Part shown: piece after piece, positions 8,239 through 17,145 of the stretch
Position numbering within the stretch: the first letter of the stretch is position 1
Layout: each line of letters opens with the position of its first letter
Assembly: GCF_011752625.1 (NCBI RefSeq)
Contig: NZ_VWXD01000005.1
Span: 297,103-361,102, forward strand
Direction of reading: 5' to 3'
Length of the DNA stretch: 64,000 nt
From: Candidatus Pantoea formicae
GTDB lineage: Bacteria > Pseudomonadota > Gammaproteobacteria > Enterobacterales > Enterobacteriaceae
Program-made: the position numbers and the translations under genes
Notes under the pieces: model-generated
What the model saw: the letters and a program-made list of their open reading frames with translations, nothing else
The model's database searches: none
What the model was told of the DNA's origin: nothing

Positions 8239-9105
8239 ATGCATATTACATTGCGTCAGATTGAAGTCTTTACCGAAGTTTTAAAAAGCGGTTCGACCAC
8301 TCAGGCCTCGCAGGTTCTGTCACTGTCGCAGTCGGCGGTGAGTGCGGCCCTGGCCGACCTGGAAAATCAACTGGGCGTTCAGTTATTTGATCGGGTCGGA
8401 AAACGATTGGTTCTAAACGAGCATGGCCGTTTGCTTTATCCGCGCGCCGTGGGGTTACTGGAGCAGGCCGGCGAGATAGAACAGCTGTTCAAAGAGGATA
8501 ACGGTGCCATTCGTGTGTTTGCGAGCAGTACCATTGGCAGCTATCTGCTGCCGGGGATGATCGCCGCCTATCGCCGTGATTTTCCTACGCTACCGCTGGA
8601 ACTCAGTGTCGGCAACAGCCAGGATGCCATTACTGCCGTGGCAGATTTTCGTGTCGATATTGGCCTGATTGAAGGGCCCTGCCATGAGCCAGATATCATC
8701 AGTGAGGCGTGGCTGGAAGATGAATTAGTGGTCTTCGCTGCACCGAATGCTGAGATTCTGCAACAGCCGGTCACGCTGGAAACTCTGGCGGCCGCACCCT
8801 GGATCTTACGTGAGCGAGGTTCAGGCACGCGTGAAATCGTTGATTACCTGCTGCTTTCACATTTGCCGCAATTCCAACTCGGCATGGAATTGGGTAACTC
8901 CGAGGCGATAAAACATGCTGTGCGACATGGCATGGGGATCAGCTGCTTGTCGCGTCGCGTGATTAGCGATTTGTTGGAGGCGGGCACGTTGGTTGAAGTG
9001 GCTGTGCCCTTACCACGCCTGACGCGCACACTGTATCGCATCCACCATCGACAGAAACATTTGTCGAAAGCATTGAGCCGTTTCCTCTCCTATTGCCGCG
9101 AGTAA
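8239..9105 (+). CDS. yeiE: YeiE, LysR-family regulator
   Basis: This 288-residue LysR-type regulator has an N-terminal winged HTH (residues 1-60, with STTQASQVLSLSQSAVSAALADLE) and a C-terminal effector-binding domain. Similarity to E. coli YeiE is high throughout. It lies just upstream of lysP in the same direction, the conserved arrangement; E. coli YeiE has been reported to influence lysP and iron-related genes. An SD (AAGGAGGG) precedes the ATG. It follows the YkvA-family gene by nine bases. Confidence 0.92.
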   Translation: MHITLRQIEVFTEVLKSGSTTQASQVLSLSQSAVSAALADLENQLGVQLFDRVGKRLVLNEHGRLLYPRAVGLLEQAGEIEQLFKEDNGAIRVFASSTIGSYLLPGMIAAYRRDFPTLPLELSVGNSQDAITAVADFRVDIGLIEGPCHEPDIISEAWLEDELVVFAAPNAEILQQPVTLETLAAAPWILRERGSGTREIVDYLLLSHLPQFQLGMELGNSEAIKHAVRHGMGISCLSRRVISDLLEAGTLVEVAVPLPRLTRTLYRIHHRQKHLSKALSRFLSYCRE

Positions 9106-9242
9106 TCGCGGCTCTTGTTACGCTATTGGCTAATAATTTTGTGCCGATTATGAAGGTAACTAATAACCCGCCGTGAATGCTATACAGCTTGGGGTTAGCT
9201 GCTACAATCGCGCCTTATTTTTATCCAGCATAGCGTTTACAC

Positions 9243-10709
9243 ATGCATAATGACTCAAAAACAACACATCAACCTAAGCTGCGCCGTGAATTAAAAGCGC
9301 GCCATCTCACCATGATCGCCATTGGCGGTTCCATCGGCACCGGTCTGTTTGTCGCCTCGGGTGCCACCATTTCTCAGGCAGGTCCTGGCGGTGCGTTACT
9401 CTCTTACGCGCTGATTGGCCTGATGGTTTATTTCCTGATGACCAGTCTCGCTGAAATGGCTGCGTTTATGCCCGTTTCCGGCTCTTTTTCTACATACGGC
9501 GCCAAATATGTGGAAGAGGGTTTCGGCTTCGCACTGGGATGGAACTACTGGTACAACTGGGCAGTCACTATTGCCGTAGAACTGGTTGCATCCCAGTTGG
9601 TCATGACCTATTGGTTCCCGGACACACCCGGTTGGATCTGGAGTGCGCTCTTCCTGAGCCTGATGTTCTTGCTGAATTACATTTCTGTTAAGGGTTTTGG
9701 CGAAGCAGAATATTGGTTCTCGTTGATCAAAGTTGCCACCGTCGTGATTTTCATTGTGGTTGGCGTCATGATGATTGTGGGCATTCTACGCGGTGCGGAA
9801 AATGCGGGTTGGCATAACTGGACCGTGGGTGATGCGCCCTTTGCGGGTGGTTTTTCTGCGATGATTGGCGTCGCGATGATTGCTGGGTTCTCATTCCAGG
9901 GGACTGAATTGATCGGTATCGCTGCGGGTGAATCAAAGGACCCGGCGAAAAACATTCCGCGCGCAATGCGTCAGGTGTTCTGGCGAATCCTGTTGTTCTA
10001 TATCTTCGCTATTTTAATTATCAGTCTGATTCTCCCTTATACCGATCCTAAACTGCTGCGTAACGATGTTACCGACATCTCTATCAGCCCATTTACGCTG
10101 GTGTTCCAGAATGCAGGATTGCTCTCTGCTGCGGCAATTATGAATGCGGTTATCTTGACTGCCGTATTGTCAGCCGGTAACTCAGGCATGTACGCATCTA
10201 CGCGCATGCTGTTCAACCTGGCGCAAGAAGGTAAGGCCCCGCGCATCTTCGCTAAACTGTCAAAAGGCGGCGTGCCGCGTAATGCGTTGATTGCCACCAC
10301 AGTGATCGCGGCGCTCTGTTTTCTGAGTTCCAAATTCGGTAACCAGGAAGTCTATTTGTGGTTGTTGAATACTTCAGGCATGACCGGCTTTATCGCCTGG
10401 TTGGGTATTGCTATCAGCCATTATCGTTTCCGCCGTGGTTACATTGCGCAGGGGCTGAACTTGGCGGATCTGCCGTATCGTTCCGGTTTCTTCCCGTTGG
10501 GTCCAATTTTCGCCTTCGTGCTGTGTCTGATTATCACACTGGGCCAGAACTATCAGGCGTTCCTGCAGGATCGCATTGACTGGTATGGCGTAGCGGCGAC
10601 TTATATTGGCATTCCTTTATTCTTGCTGATTTGGTTGGGTTACAAGCTGGCACGTGGCTCTCGTTTCGTGAAGTACAGCGAAATGGAATTCCCGAAGTTT
10701 AAAGAGTAA
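9243..10709 (+). CDS. lysP: LysP, lysine-specific permease
   Basis: This 488-residue APC-superfamily amino-acid/proton symporter has about 12 predicted membrane segments. The N-terminal signature LTMIAIGGSIGTGLF lies near residues 21-35, and the family motif around GWNYWYNWAVT follows. LysP imports lysine and in E. coli also acts as the lysine co-sensor of CadC; no cad genes are in this window. It lies downstream of yeiE as in E. coli. A nested-hairpin repeat begins nine bases after the stop and may end or protect the transcript. Confidence 0.93.
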   Translation: MHNDSKTTHQPKLRRELKARHLTMIAIGGSIGTGLFVASGATISQAGPGGALLSYALIGLMVYFLMTSLAEMAAFMPVSGSFSTYGAKYVEEGFGFALGWNYWYNWAVTIAVELVASQLVMTYWFPDTPGWIWSALFLSLMFLLNYISVKGFGEAEYWFSLIKVATVVIFIVVGVMMIVGILRGAENAGWHNWTVGDAPFAGGFSAMIGVAMIAGFSFQGTELIGIAAGESKDPAKNIPRAMRQVFWRILLFYIFAILIISLILPYTDPKLLRNDVTDISISPFTLVFQNAGLLSAAAIMNAVILTAVLSAGNSGMYASTRMLFNLAQEGKAPRIFAKLSKGGVPRNALIATTVIAALCFLSSKFGNQEVYLWLLNTSGMTGFIAWLGIAISHYRFRRGYIAQGLNLADLPYRSGFFPLGPIFAFVLCLIITLGQNYQAFLQDRIDWYGVAATYIGIPLFLLIWLGYKLARGSRFVKYSEMEFPKFKE

Positions 10710-10717
10710 TAATGCGT

Positions 10718-10775
10718 CCAGGTCGCCATAAATGGCGACCCTACAACTGTAGGGTGCGCATTTATGCGCACCTGG
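10718..10775. repeat. Intergenic repeat made of three adjacent hairpins within an outer stem
   Basis: Three perfect palindromes abut: GGTCGCCATAAATGGCGACC (10721-10740, 9-bp stem), CCCTACAACTGTAGGG (10739-10754, 6-bp stem) and GGTGCGCATTTATGCGCACC (10753-10772, 9-bp stem). CCAGG at 10718-10722 pairs with CCTGG at 10771-10775, closing the whole as a cloverleaf. It lies just after lysP. A decayed relative is at 33675-33785. It has no T-run, so it is not a standard terminator. Confidence 0.85.
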
Positions 10776-10846
10776 CCGAAAACCGCCTAATTTCAATGAC
10801 ACCTCTACGCCCCCCTACATTTTGGGCTTTGTCACACAGTTATAAT

Positions 10847-10861
10847 TGATAATTATTATCA
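10847..10861 (+). promoter_or_regulatory. Fur box before iron-type ABC transporter
   Basis: TGATAATTATTATCA is a perfect 7-1-7 inverted repeat and matches the Fur core; the preceding ATAAT extends the match to three GATAAT-like hexamers. It lies about 50 bases before the permease gene, in promoter position, so iron repression is expected. Confidence 0.88.
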
Positions 10862-10912
10862 CCTGCACTATTGTGGCTGCCGTTATGATTTCGATAAGAA
10901 ACAGGTAGAACA

Positions 10913-11992
10913 ATGCAGACCACGGACTCCGCGCTGGTGGCGGAAAACAGCCATCAAGCCAATACCATGACACGCTACCGCCAGGTACTGCGTCAGCGCA
11001 TGATGTTGATTGGCGTACTGGTGCTGGCGATACTGGCTTCAGTTATCCTCGATTTCACCCTTGGCCCAGCCGGGCTCTCCCTCGATACCCTCTGGCAGAC
11101 GCTTACTCATCCTGATGCGGTTGATGCCGGGACGCGCGTCATCGTTTGGGATATTCGCTTGCCTTATGCCTTGATGGCCGTGGTGGTGGGCTTCTCGCTG
11201 GGTCTGGCGGGTGCCGAGATGCAAACTATCCTTAATAACCCCTTAGCGAGTCCGTTTACGCTGGGCGTTTCTTCCGCGGCGGCTTTCGGTGCGGCATTGG
11301 CGATCATTCTGGGTATCGGTATTCCAGGCGTACCCGATCAGTGGTTTATTTCTGCGAACGCCTTCATCTTCGCGCTGTTCGCTGCCCTGATGCTGGATGG
11401 CGTCACGCGCTGGACCAAAGTTTCCACCTCGGGTGTGGTGCTGTTTGGTATTGCATTGGTGTTCACCTTTAACGCCTTGGTCTCAATGATGCAGTTCATC
11501 GCCAGTGAGGATACCTTACAAGGTCTGGTGTTCTGGACGATGGGCAGTCTGGCGCGTGCTTCGTGGGAAAAACTGGGCGTACTGACAGCGGCCTTTGCCA
11601 TCCTGGTGCCATTCTCGATGCTGAGTAGCTGGAAACTCACCGCGTTGCGCCTCGGCGAAGATCGTGCCGTAAGCTTCGGTATTGATGTGCGTCGCCTGCG
11701 TCTGGCGACCTTGCTGCGTATCAGTATTTTGTCAGCATTGGCCGTGGCTTTTGTGGGGCCGATTGGCTTTATCGGTCTGGTTGCACCGCATATCGCGCGC
11801 ATGATGTTTGGTGAAGATCACCGCTACTATCTGCCCGCGAGCGCGCTGACCGGTGCGCTGGTGTTGTCACTGGCGTCGGTCGCGTCGAAGAACCTGATTC
11901 CAGGCGTGATCATCCCCGTCGGCATCGTCACCTCGTTGGTCGGGGTGCCATTCTTCCTGAGTATTATTCTGCGTCATAGGGGGACGGTGTAA
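10913..11992 (+). CDS. FecCD-type iron/siderophore ABC transporter permease
   Basis: This 359-residue protein is a BtuCD/FecCD-family permease with about 9-10 hydrophobic segments. Characteristic motifs include RLPYALMAVVVGFSLGLAGAEMQ, LNNPLASPFTLGVSSAAAFGA and, near the C-terminus, GPIGFIGLVAPHIARMMFGEDHR, the region that contacts the ATPase. The family imports ferric siderophores, haem or cobalamin. A Fur box stands upstream and the ATPase gene overlaps its stop, so iron is the likely cargo class; the actual ligand cannot be read. Only one permease is encoded, so it would act as a homodimer. No periplasmic binding protein or TonB receptor gene is nearby. Confidence 0.88.
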   Translation: MQTTDSALVAENSHQANTMTRYRQVLRQRMMLIGVLVLAILASVILDFTLGPAGLSLDTLWQTLTHPDAVDAGTRVIVWDIRLPYALMAVVVGFSLGLAGAEMQTILNNPLASPFTLGVSSAAAFGAALAIILGIGIPGVPDQWFISANAFIFALFAALMLDGVTRWTKVSTSGVVLFGIALVFTFNALVSMMQFIASEDTLQGLVFWTMGSLARASWEKLGVLTAAFAILVPFSMLSSWKLTALRLGEDRAVSFGIDVRRLRLATLLRISILSALAVAFVGPIGFIGLVAPHIARMMFGEDHRYYLPASALTGALVLSLASVASKNLIPGVIIPVGIVTSLVGVPFFLSIILRHRGTV

Positions 11993-12780
11993 TGGAGCAG
12001 GGATTACGTCTCAGCCATTTCTACGCCGGTTATCCGAAGCGTAAAGTCATTGAAGATCTCAACGTACCCGAACTGCCGCGCGGCAAAATCACTGTGTTGT
12101 TGGGTCCCAACGGCTGCGGTAAATCCACACTGTTGCGTGCGCTGGCCGGGTTGAGCAAAGGGCAGGGCGAGCTGTGGCTAAACGGCGAAGAGCTGATGTC
12201 GCAGCCGTTTGCACGACGTGCGCAGCGCGTGGTGTATCTGCCACAAAGTCTTCCGGCTGGCGTGCATCTGCATGTCCTGGAATCAATTATTGTGGCGCAA
12301 CGCGCGTCCGGTGGTTTGCACAGTGCTTCCAGTGAAGCTGAGATCATGCATTTGCTGGAACAATTGGGCATCTCACATCTGGCAATGCGCTATCTGGACC
12401 AGTTGTCTGGCGGACAAAAGCAGCTCGTTGGCTTGGCACAATCGTTGATTCGTCGCCCGGAACTGCTGTTGCTGGATGAACCGCTGAGCGCACTCGACCT
12501 GAACTATCAGTTCCATGTGATGGACCTGGTACGTCGTGAAACACGCCTGCGCAATATCGTGACGGTGGTGGTGGTGCATGACATCAACATTGCACTGCGT
12601 CATGCCGATCATGCGTTGATGCTGAAAGATGGCGGATTACTGGCCGACGGTGCGCCGTCACAGGTGATTACGCCTGAAACGCTGGCGCAGGTTTACGGCG
12701 TGCGGGGCCGCATTGAGCACTGTTCGCAAGGGATGCCGCAGGTGATGATTGATGGGCTAGTGGCGGAGTCGCTGGTTTAA
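11992..12780 (+). CDS. FepC/FhuC-type ABC transporter ATPase
   Basis: This 262-residue ATP-binding subunit has Walker A GPNGCGKST at about residues 38-46, a Q-loop (YLPQ), the signature LSGGQKQL at about 139-146, Walker B LLLLDEPLSALD at about 157-168 and a switch His in VVVVHD. It resembles the FepC/FhuC/FecE group. Its ATG overlaps the last base of the permease stop (TAATG), so the two are translationally coupled. A strong terminator follows, closing the two-gene unit. Confidence 0.9.
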   Translation: MEQGLRLSHFYAGYPKRKVIEDLNVPELPRGKITVLLGPNGCGKSTLLRALAGLSKGQGELWLNGEELMSQPFARRAQRVVYLPQSLPAGVHLHVLESIIVAQRASGGLHSASSEAEIMHLLEQLGISHLAMRYLDQLSGGQKQLVGLAQSLIRRPELLLLDEPLSALDLNYQFHVMDLVRRETRLRNIVTVVVVHDINIALRHADHALMLKDGGLLADGAPSQVITPETLAQVYGVRGRIEHCSQGMPQVMIDGLVAESLV

Positions 12781-12810
12781 ACTTCTCGTTTAGTACTCAC
12801 GATGCGATAA

Positions 12811-12836
12811 GGGCGGCCTTCAGGCCGCCCTTTTTT
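12811..12836 (+). terminator. Intrinsic terminator after ABC transporter genes
   Basis: A 9-bp GC-rich stem (GGGCGGCCT / AGGCCGCCC) with a two-base loop is followed by six Ts. It separates the Fur-controlled unit from the convergent frmB. Confidence 0.92.
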
Positions 12837-12845
12837 CAGAACGCA

Positions 12846-13688
12846 CTACACCAACAAATGCTTCGCGTGGAAGCGCAGGTGGTCTTCAACAAAACTGGCA
12901 ATGAAGAAGTAGCTATGGTCGTAGCCGGGCTGCACGCGCAACTCCAGTGGGAAGCCTTGCTCATGCGCCACGGTTTCCAGTTGTTCTGGGCGTAGCTGAT
13001 CGGCCAGGAACTGATCGCCGTCACCCTGATCGATTAAGATCGGCAGACGTTGTTCGACTTCACGCATTAACAGGCAGCTGTCCCACTCGCGCCAGGTCTG
13101 GCGATCCTCACCCAGATAGGCGCTGAACGCTTTCTGTCCCCACGGCACTTCGGTCGGATTAACAATCGGTGCAAACGCTGATGCCGAAGCAAAACGCCCA
13201 CCGAGACGCAGCGCCAGAACCAGTGCGCCGTGTCCCCCCATTGAATGTCCCATCACTGACTGACGATCGCTCAGTTTGAAATTGTCAGCCACCAGCGCGG
13301 GCAACTCCTCACTGAGGTAATCGAACATGCGATAGTGTGTAGCCCAAGGCTGCTGGGTGGCATTGAGATAGAATCCTGCCCCTTGACCCAGATCGTAACC
13401 GCTGTCGTTGGCGACATCCTCACCGCGCGGGCTGGTGTCTGGCATAATCAGCACCAGACCCAATTCAGCGGCAACACGTTGCGCACCGGCTTTGGTGGTG
13501 AAGTTCTCGTCAGTACAGGTGAGCCCGGCAAGGAACCACACCACAGGTGGCGGTGTATCATCCTGTGGTGGCGGCAGGAAAATGCTGAAGGTCATTGGAC
13601 AGTTCAGCACCTTCGACTGATGACGCCAGCGCTGCTGCCAGCCACCAAAAATACGATGTTCTTCCAACAGCTCCAAAGTGGATGCCAT
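12846..13688 (-). CDS. frmB: S-formylglutathione hydrolase (FrmB/YeiG type)
   Basis: This 280-residue alpha/beta-hydrolase of the esterase D family hydrolyses S-formylglutathione to formate and glutathione, the second step of formaldehyde detoxification. The nucleophile Ser lies in GHSMGGHGA at about residue 148; the later acid and His are in DQGDGDQFL and GYDHSYFF. E. coli has two paralogues, frmB and yeiG. Synteny at this locus (near folE and yeiB) points to yeiG, while coupling to frmA points to frmB. It follows frmA after 12 bases, so they form one transcript. Confidence 0.92.
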   Translation of the reverse strand: MASTLELLEEHRIFGGWQQRWRHQSKVLNCPMTFSIFLPPPQDDTPPPVVWFLAGLTCTDENFTTKAGAQRVAAELGLVLIMPDTSPRGEDVANDSGYDLGQGAGFYLNATQQPWATHYRMFDYLSEELPALVADNFKLSDRQSVMGHSMGGHGALVLALRLGGRFASASAFAPIVNPTEVPWGQKAFSAYLGEDRQTWREWDSCLLMREVEQRLPILIDQGDGDQFLADQLRPEQLETVAHEQGFPLELRVQPGYDHSYFFIASFVEDHLRFHAKHLLV

Positions 13689-13700
13689 AACGTCTCCTGA

Positions 13701-14825
13701 TTACTTGTTAAAATGCACCACCGAACGGATTGATTTCCCTTCATGCATCAGATCAAAGGCGTCGTTAATCTCTTCCAAAGGCATGGTGTGAGTGATGAAA
13801 TCATTCAGCGCGAACTTACCGTCAAGGTAATCCTGCACAATGCCAGGCAACTGCGTGCGACCTTTAACGCCACCAAATGCAGAACCACGCCATACACGAC
13901 CGGTCACCAGCTGGAACGGACGCGTGGAGATCTCTTCACCGGCACCGGCTACGCCGATAATCACCGACTCACCCCAACCTTTGTGGCAGCACTCCAAGGC
14001 TGAACGCATCACGTTGACGTTGCCGATACACTCAAAGGAGAAATCAACGCCGCCATCGGTCAGTTCAACAATCACATCCTGAATCGGCTTGTCATAGTCT
14101 TTTGGGTTGATCAGATCGGTGGCGCCTAATTTACGCGCCAAATCGAACTTGCTGGTGTTCAAATCGATACCGATGATACGACCGGCTTTCGCCATTTTTG
14201 CGCCGATGATGGCAGACAAACCAATTCCGCCTAAGCCAAAGATAGCCACGGTGTCGCCTTCTTTAACTTTCGCGGTATTCATCACGGCACCCATGCCGGT
14301 GGTCACGCCGCAGCCCAACAGGCACACTTCTTCCAGTGGCGCTTCTTTGCTGATTCTTGCCAGCGAGATCTCCGGGACGACGGTGTACTCAGAGAAGGTT
14401 GAGGTGCCCATGTAATGGAAAATCGGCTTGCCGTCTTTGAAGAAACGGGTAGTGCCATCAGGCATCAGACCTTTGCCTTGGGTGGAACGGATCGCCTGAC
14501 ACAGGTTAGTTTTACCTGATAGACAGAACTTACATTTGCCGCACTCTGGGGTGTAAAGCGGGATAACGTGGTCGCCTACCGCCACGCTGGTGACGCCTTC
14601 ACCGACCGCTTCCACCACACCGCCGCCTTCGTGACCGAGGATCGCGGGGAACACGCCTTCAGGATCTTTACCTGACAGGGTGTATGCGTCAGTGTGGCAC
14701 ACGCCAGTGGCCACAATACGCACCAGCACTTCCCCTTTTTGCGGTGGCATCAGGTCCACTTCTTCGATTTTCAGCGGTTCGCCAGCTGCCCAGGCAACGG
14801 CCGCGCGGGTTTTAATCATGTTCAT
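13701..14825 (-). CDS. frmA: S-(hydroxymethyl)glutathione dehydrogenase / class III alcohol dehydrogenase
   Basis: This 374-residue zinc-dependent medium-chain dehydrogenase oxidises the glutathione-formaldehyde adduct with NAD. The catalytic zinc ligands are in GVCHTDAY and GHEGGGVVE, the structural zinc Cys set is CGKCKFCLSGKTNLC, and the NAD fold is GLGGIGLSAIIGAK. The first ATG at 14825 has an SD-like AGGAAGAGAG five bases upstream; a second ATG lies two codons in. frmB follows. There is no frmR repressor next to it; a LysR gene lies 47 bases upstream on the same strand. Confidence 0.94.
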   Translation of the reverse strand: MNMIKTRAAVAWAAGEPLKIEEVDLMPPQKGEVLVRIVATGVCHTDAYTLSGKDPEGVFPAILGHEGGGVVEAVGEGVTSVAVGDHVIPLYTPECGKCKFCLSGKTNLCQAIRSTQGKGLMPDGTTRFFKDGKPIFHYMGTSTFSEYTVVPEISLARISKEAPLEEVCLLGCGVTTGMGAVMNTAKVKEGDTVAIFGLGGIGLSAIIGAKMAKAGRIIGIDLNTSKFDLARKLGATDLINPKDYDKPIQDVIVELTDGGVDFSFECIGNVNVMRSALECCHKGWGESVIIGVAGAGEEISTRPFQLVTGRVWRGSAFGGVKGRTQLPGIVQDYLDGKFALNDFITHTMPLEEINDAFDLMHEGKSIRSVVHFNK

Positions 14826-14872
14826 GCGGTCTCTCTTCCTATAGATGTCGTGATTCTATACAAGTAAAAAAC

Positions 14873-15784
14873 TCACTCAGCAGTTTGCAGCGGATGAAGC
14901 AACTCATCGTTGAGTGGGCGGTCGTCAAACATTTCAATAATCAAATACTTCAGCGCTTCGACGTTCGGCGTAAAGGCATCGCGGCGCCACATCAACCATG
15001 TGGCGGTATCTCGATATGCGGGCGGTAAAGTATGTTCCTGAACGCGCGCACGTCCTGGCATTTGCGCCAGCACGGAAGCTGGGATCATCGCCACACCCGC
15101 ACCACCGGCAACGCAAGCGACCATGGCGTGGTAGGACTGAATCTCCATCACGCTATTGGGTGAGGTTTGGCTTTCGCGATACCAGGATTCCAGCTTGGTG
15201 CGATACGAGCAGCTATTGCCAAAAGCAAACAGCGTGTCGTTTTGCGTGTCGCGCGCGCTATCAATCGGGCCGTGATCGAGACTGGTGATCAACACCATCT
15301 CTTCGCGGAAAGCGATGCAGCCATTAAGATCATCATGCGTCGCCGGGCCATCTACCAAGGCAGCGGCCAGGGTGCCTGCGCGCACTTTATCGATGATATC
15401 GCCAGAGGTGCCTGTCACCAGAGATAGCGCCACCGTGGGAAATCGTTGATGATAGGCGGCCAATAAACCGGGGAGTCGGGTGGCGGCGGTGCTTTCCATC
15501 GAACCGAAGGCAAAATTGCCGCCAGGTTCACCGGCGCGCGCCATATTCAGCGCTTCTTCACTCAGGCTGAGGATACGTTGGGCATAGTTGAGAAAATTGT
15601 GGCCCATGGGAGAAAGGCGGATGCGCTGTTTCTCACGGATAAACAGATCGACGCCAATCTCTTCTTCTAACTGGCGCAGACGGGTGGTCAGGTTAGAAGG
15701 AACGCGATGCAGCAGTTCTGCGGCGCGTGCCAGCGAACCGGTCTCGGCCACAGAACAGAACATGCGAAGCTGTACTAAATCCAT
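14873..15784 (-). CDS. LysR-family regulator, PtrR/YneJ-like
   Basis: This 303-residue LysR-type protein has an N-terminal HTH (AETGSLARAAELLHRVPSNLTTRLRQLE) and a substrate-binding domain. The HRVPSNLTTR sequence and FGSMESTAATRLP stretch are close to E. coli PtrR (YneJ), a regulator of putrescine use. Here it diverges from a YbfB/YjiJ-type MFS gene, its most likely target, and precedes frmA by 47 bases on the same strand, so it may also be cotranscribed with frmAB. Its effector is unknown. Confidence 0.85.
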   Translation of the reverse strand: MDLVQLRMFCSVAETGSLARAAELLHRVPSNLTTRLRQLEEEIGVDLFIREKQRIRLSPMGHNFLNYAQRILSLSEEALNMARAGEPGGNFAFGSMESTAATRLPGLLAAYHQRFPTVALSLVTGTSGDIIDKVRAGTLAAALVDGPATHDDLNGCIAFREEMVLITSLDHGPIDSARDTQNDTLFAFGNSCSYRTKLESWYRESQTSPNSVMEIQSYHAMVACVAGGAGVAMIPASVLAQMPGRARVQEHTLPPAYRDTATWLMWRRDAFTPNVEALKYLIIEMFDDRPLNDELLHPLQTAE

Positions 15785-15888
15785 ATTCTCTTCTCGTAAA
15801 CAACTTGGTTAACATTATTCACTTTTCGTGAGTTTAATCGTCATGCATGCTGCTGACAAGTGCTAAATGAATCAGAACTGGGGTTGGA

Positions 15889-17019
15889 ATGGTCTTTCGC
15901 GTCGCGCTGAGCGCGTTTTTAAGTTTAGTGGTTGCTATGGGGATTGGGCGATTTGCTTTCACGCCGCAGGTACCCTTGATGATTCAGGATCACCAACTGA
16001 CCTTGACCAGTGCCAGTCTGGTGGCGGCGCTTAACTACCTTGGCTACCTGTGCGGTTCCTTTGATGCCATGCGCGCACGTCAACGCGTCGAATGGCGGTT
16101 ACAGGCGGGCGTATGGGGTGCAGTGATACTCACGCTACTCTCTGCCTGCGTCAGCGGCCCTTGGTTGCACGGCGTGATCCGCTTCCTGATTGGCTGCGCC
16201 AGTGGCTGGGCGCTGGTGCTGATAGCCGCGTGGAGCAATGAGCAACTGCTGCATCATGGTCGTCCGGGACTGTCGGCTGCGGTATTTGCCGGTCCCGGCA
16301 CCGGCATTTTTATCAGCGGAATGCTGGCTGTGGCTCTGCACGCCAGTGGCGCCAGCGCGGCGTTTGCCTGGGCGGCTTACGGTTTACTGGCGCTCATTTT
16401 GATTGCCTTGATTGCGCGCTTCCTCCCGCGTAGCGGGCAACTGCATCGTCCCGATCAAGCGCCTGCACCTTTGGTACTGAATGGTGATTTGAAGCGTCTG
16501 GTGCTGAGTTACAGTCTGGCGGGTTTTGGTTATATCCTGCCAGCGACCTTTTTGTCGCAGATGACCGCCGCACGCTTCCCGGACAGTGCGCTGGCGCAGT
16601 TTGTCTGGCCGGTGTTTGGTGGTGCTTCGGTCATCGGCATCGTGCTGGGCATCATGACCCGACGTTGGGGCAGCAGCCATGTGCGCCTCGCCATCGTGTT
16701 GTGGGCGCAGGCACTGGGGGTGATCGCCGCGATTGTGCTACCCGGACTCAATGGCCTGCTGATTGGGGCTTTGCTGGTCGGCGGTGGCTTTCTGTGCGTG
16801 GTGCAACTCGCGCTACAGTATGGGCGTGAGCTGGCGCCACATCATGCGCGTTATCTCGCCGGATTATTGACCACCGGCTATGCGGTAGGGCAGTTGGGTG
16901 GGCCGTTACTCTCCTGGATTGCCAGCCTGTTGTGGCATCGACTTGATCCTGCTTTGTGGGTGGCGGGCGCAGGTCTGATTCTGGCGGGCGCACTGGTGCT
17001 GCGCCGTTCGACACCATGA
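15889..17019 (+). CDS. YbfB/YjiJ-family MFS transporter
   Basis: This 376-residue inner-membrane protein has about 12 hydrophobic segments and belongs to the small YbfB/YjiJ MFS group, seen in the N-terminal pattern MGIGRFAFTPQVPLMIQD. Its substrate is unknown. The gene diverges from the PtrR-like LysR gene across a 104-base spacer, a pairing typical of LysR regulator and target. The annotated ATG follows TTGGA; a weak SD leaves the exact start open by a few codons. Confidence 0.82.
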   Translation: MVFRVALSAFLSLVVAMGIGRFAFTPQVPLMIQDHQLTLTSASLVAALNYLGYLCGSFDAMRARQRVEWRLQAGVWGAVILTLLSACVSGPWLHGVIRFLIGCASGWALVLIAAWSNEQLLHHGRPGLSAAVFAGPGTGIFISGMLAVALHASGASAAFAWAAYGLLALILIALIARFLPRSGQLHRPDQAPAPLVLNGDLKRLVLSYSLAGFGYILPATFLSQMTAARFPDSALAQFVWPVFGGASVIGIVLGIMTRRWGSSHVRLAIVLWAQALGVIAAIVLPGLNGLLIGALLVGGGFLCVVQLALQYGRELAPHHARYLAGLLTTGYAVGQLGGPLLSWIASLLWHRLDPALWVAGAGLILAGALVLRRSTP

Positions 17020-17145
17020 AAAGCTTTCATCTCCAATCGGATTGATTGCTGGATTAAGCGCGCGTTGTGTTTCACAATACGCGCTCAGAATTTCCCCCGC
17101 AGGTTAAAAACCTGTGGGCGCATCACCTGCCGGAGAAAGAGTACG

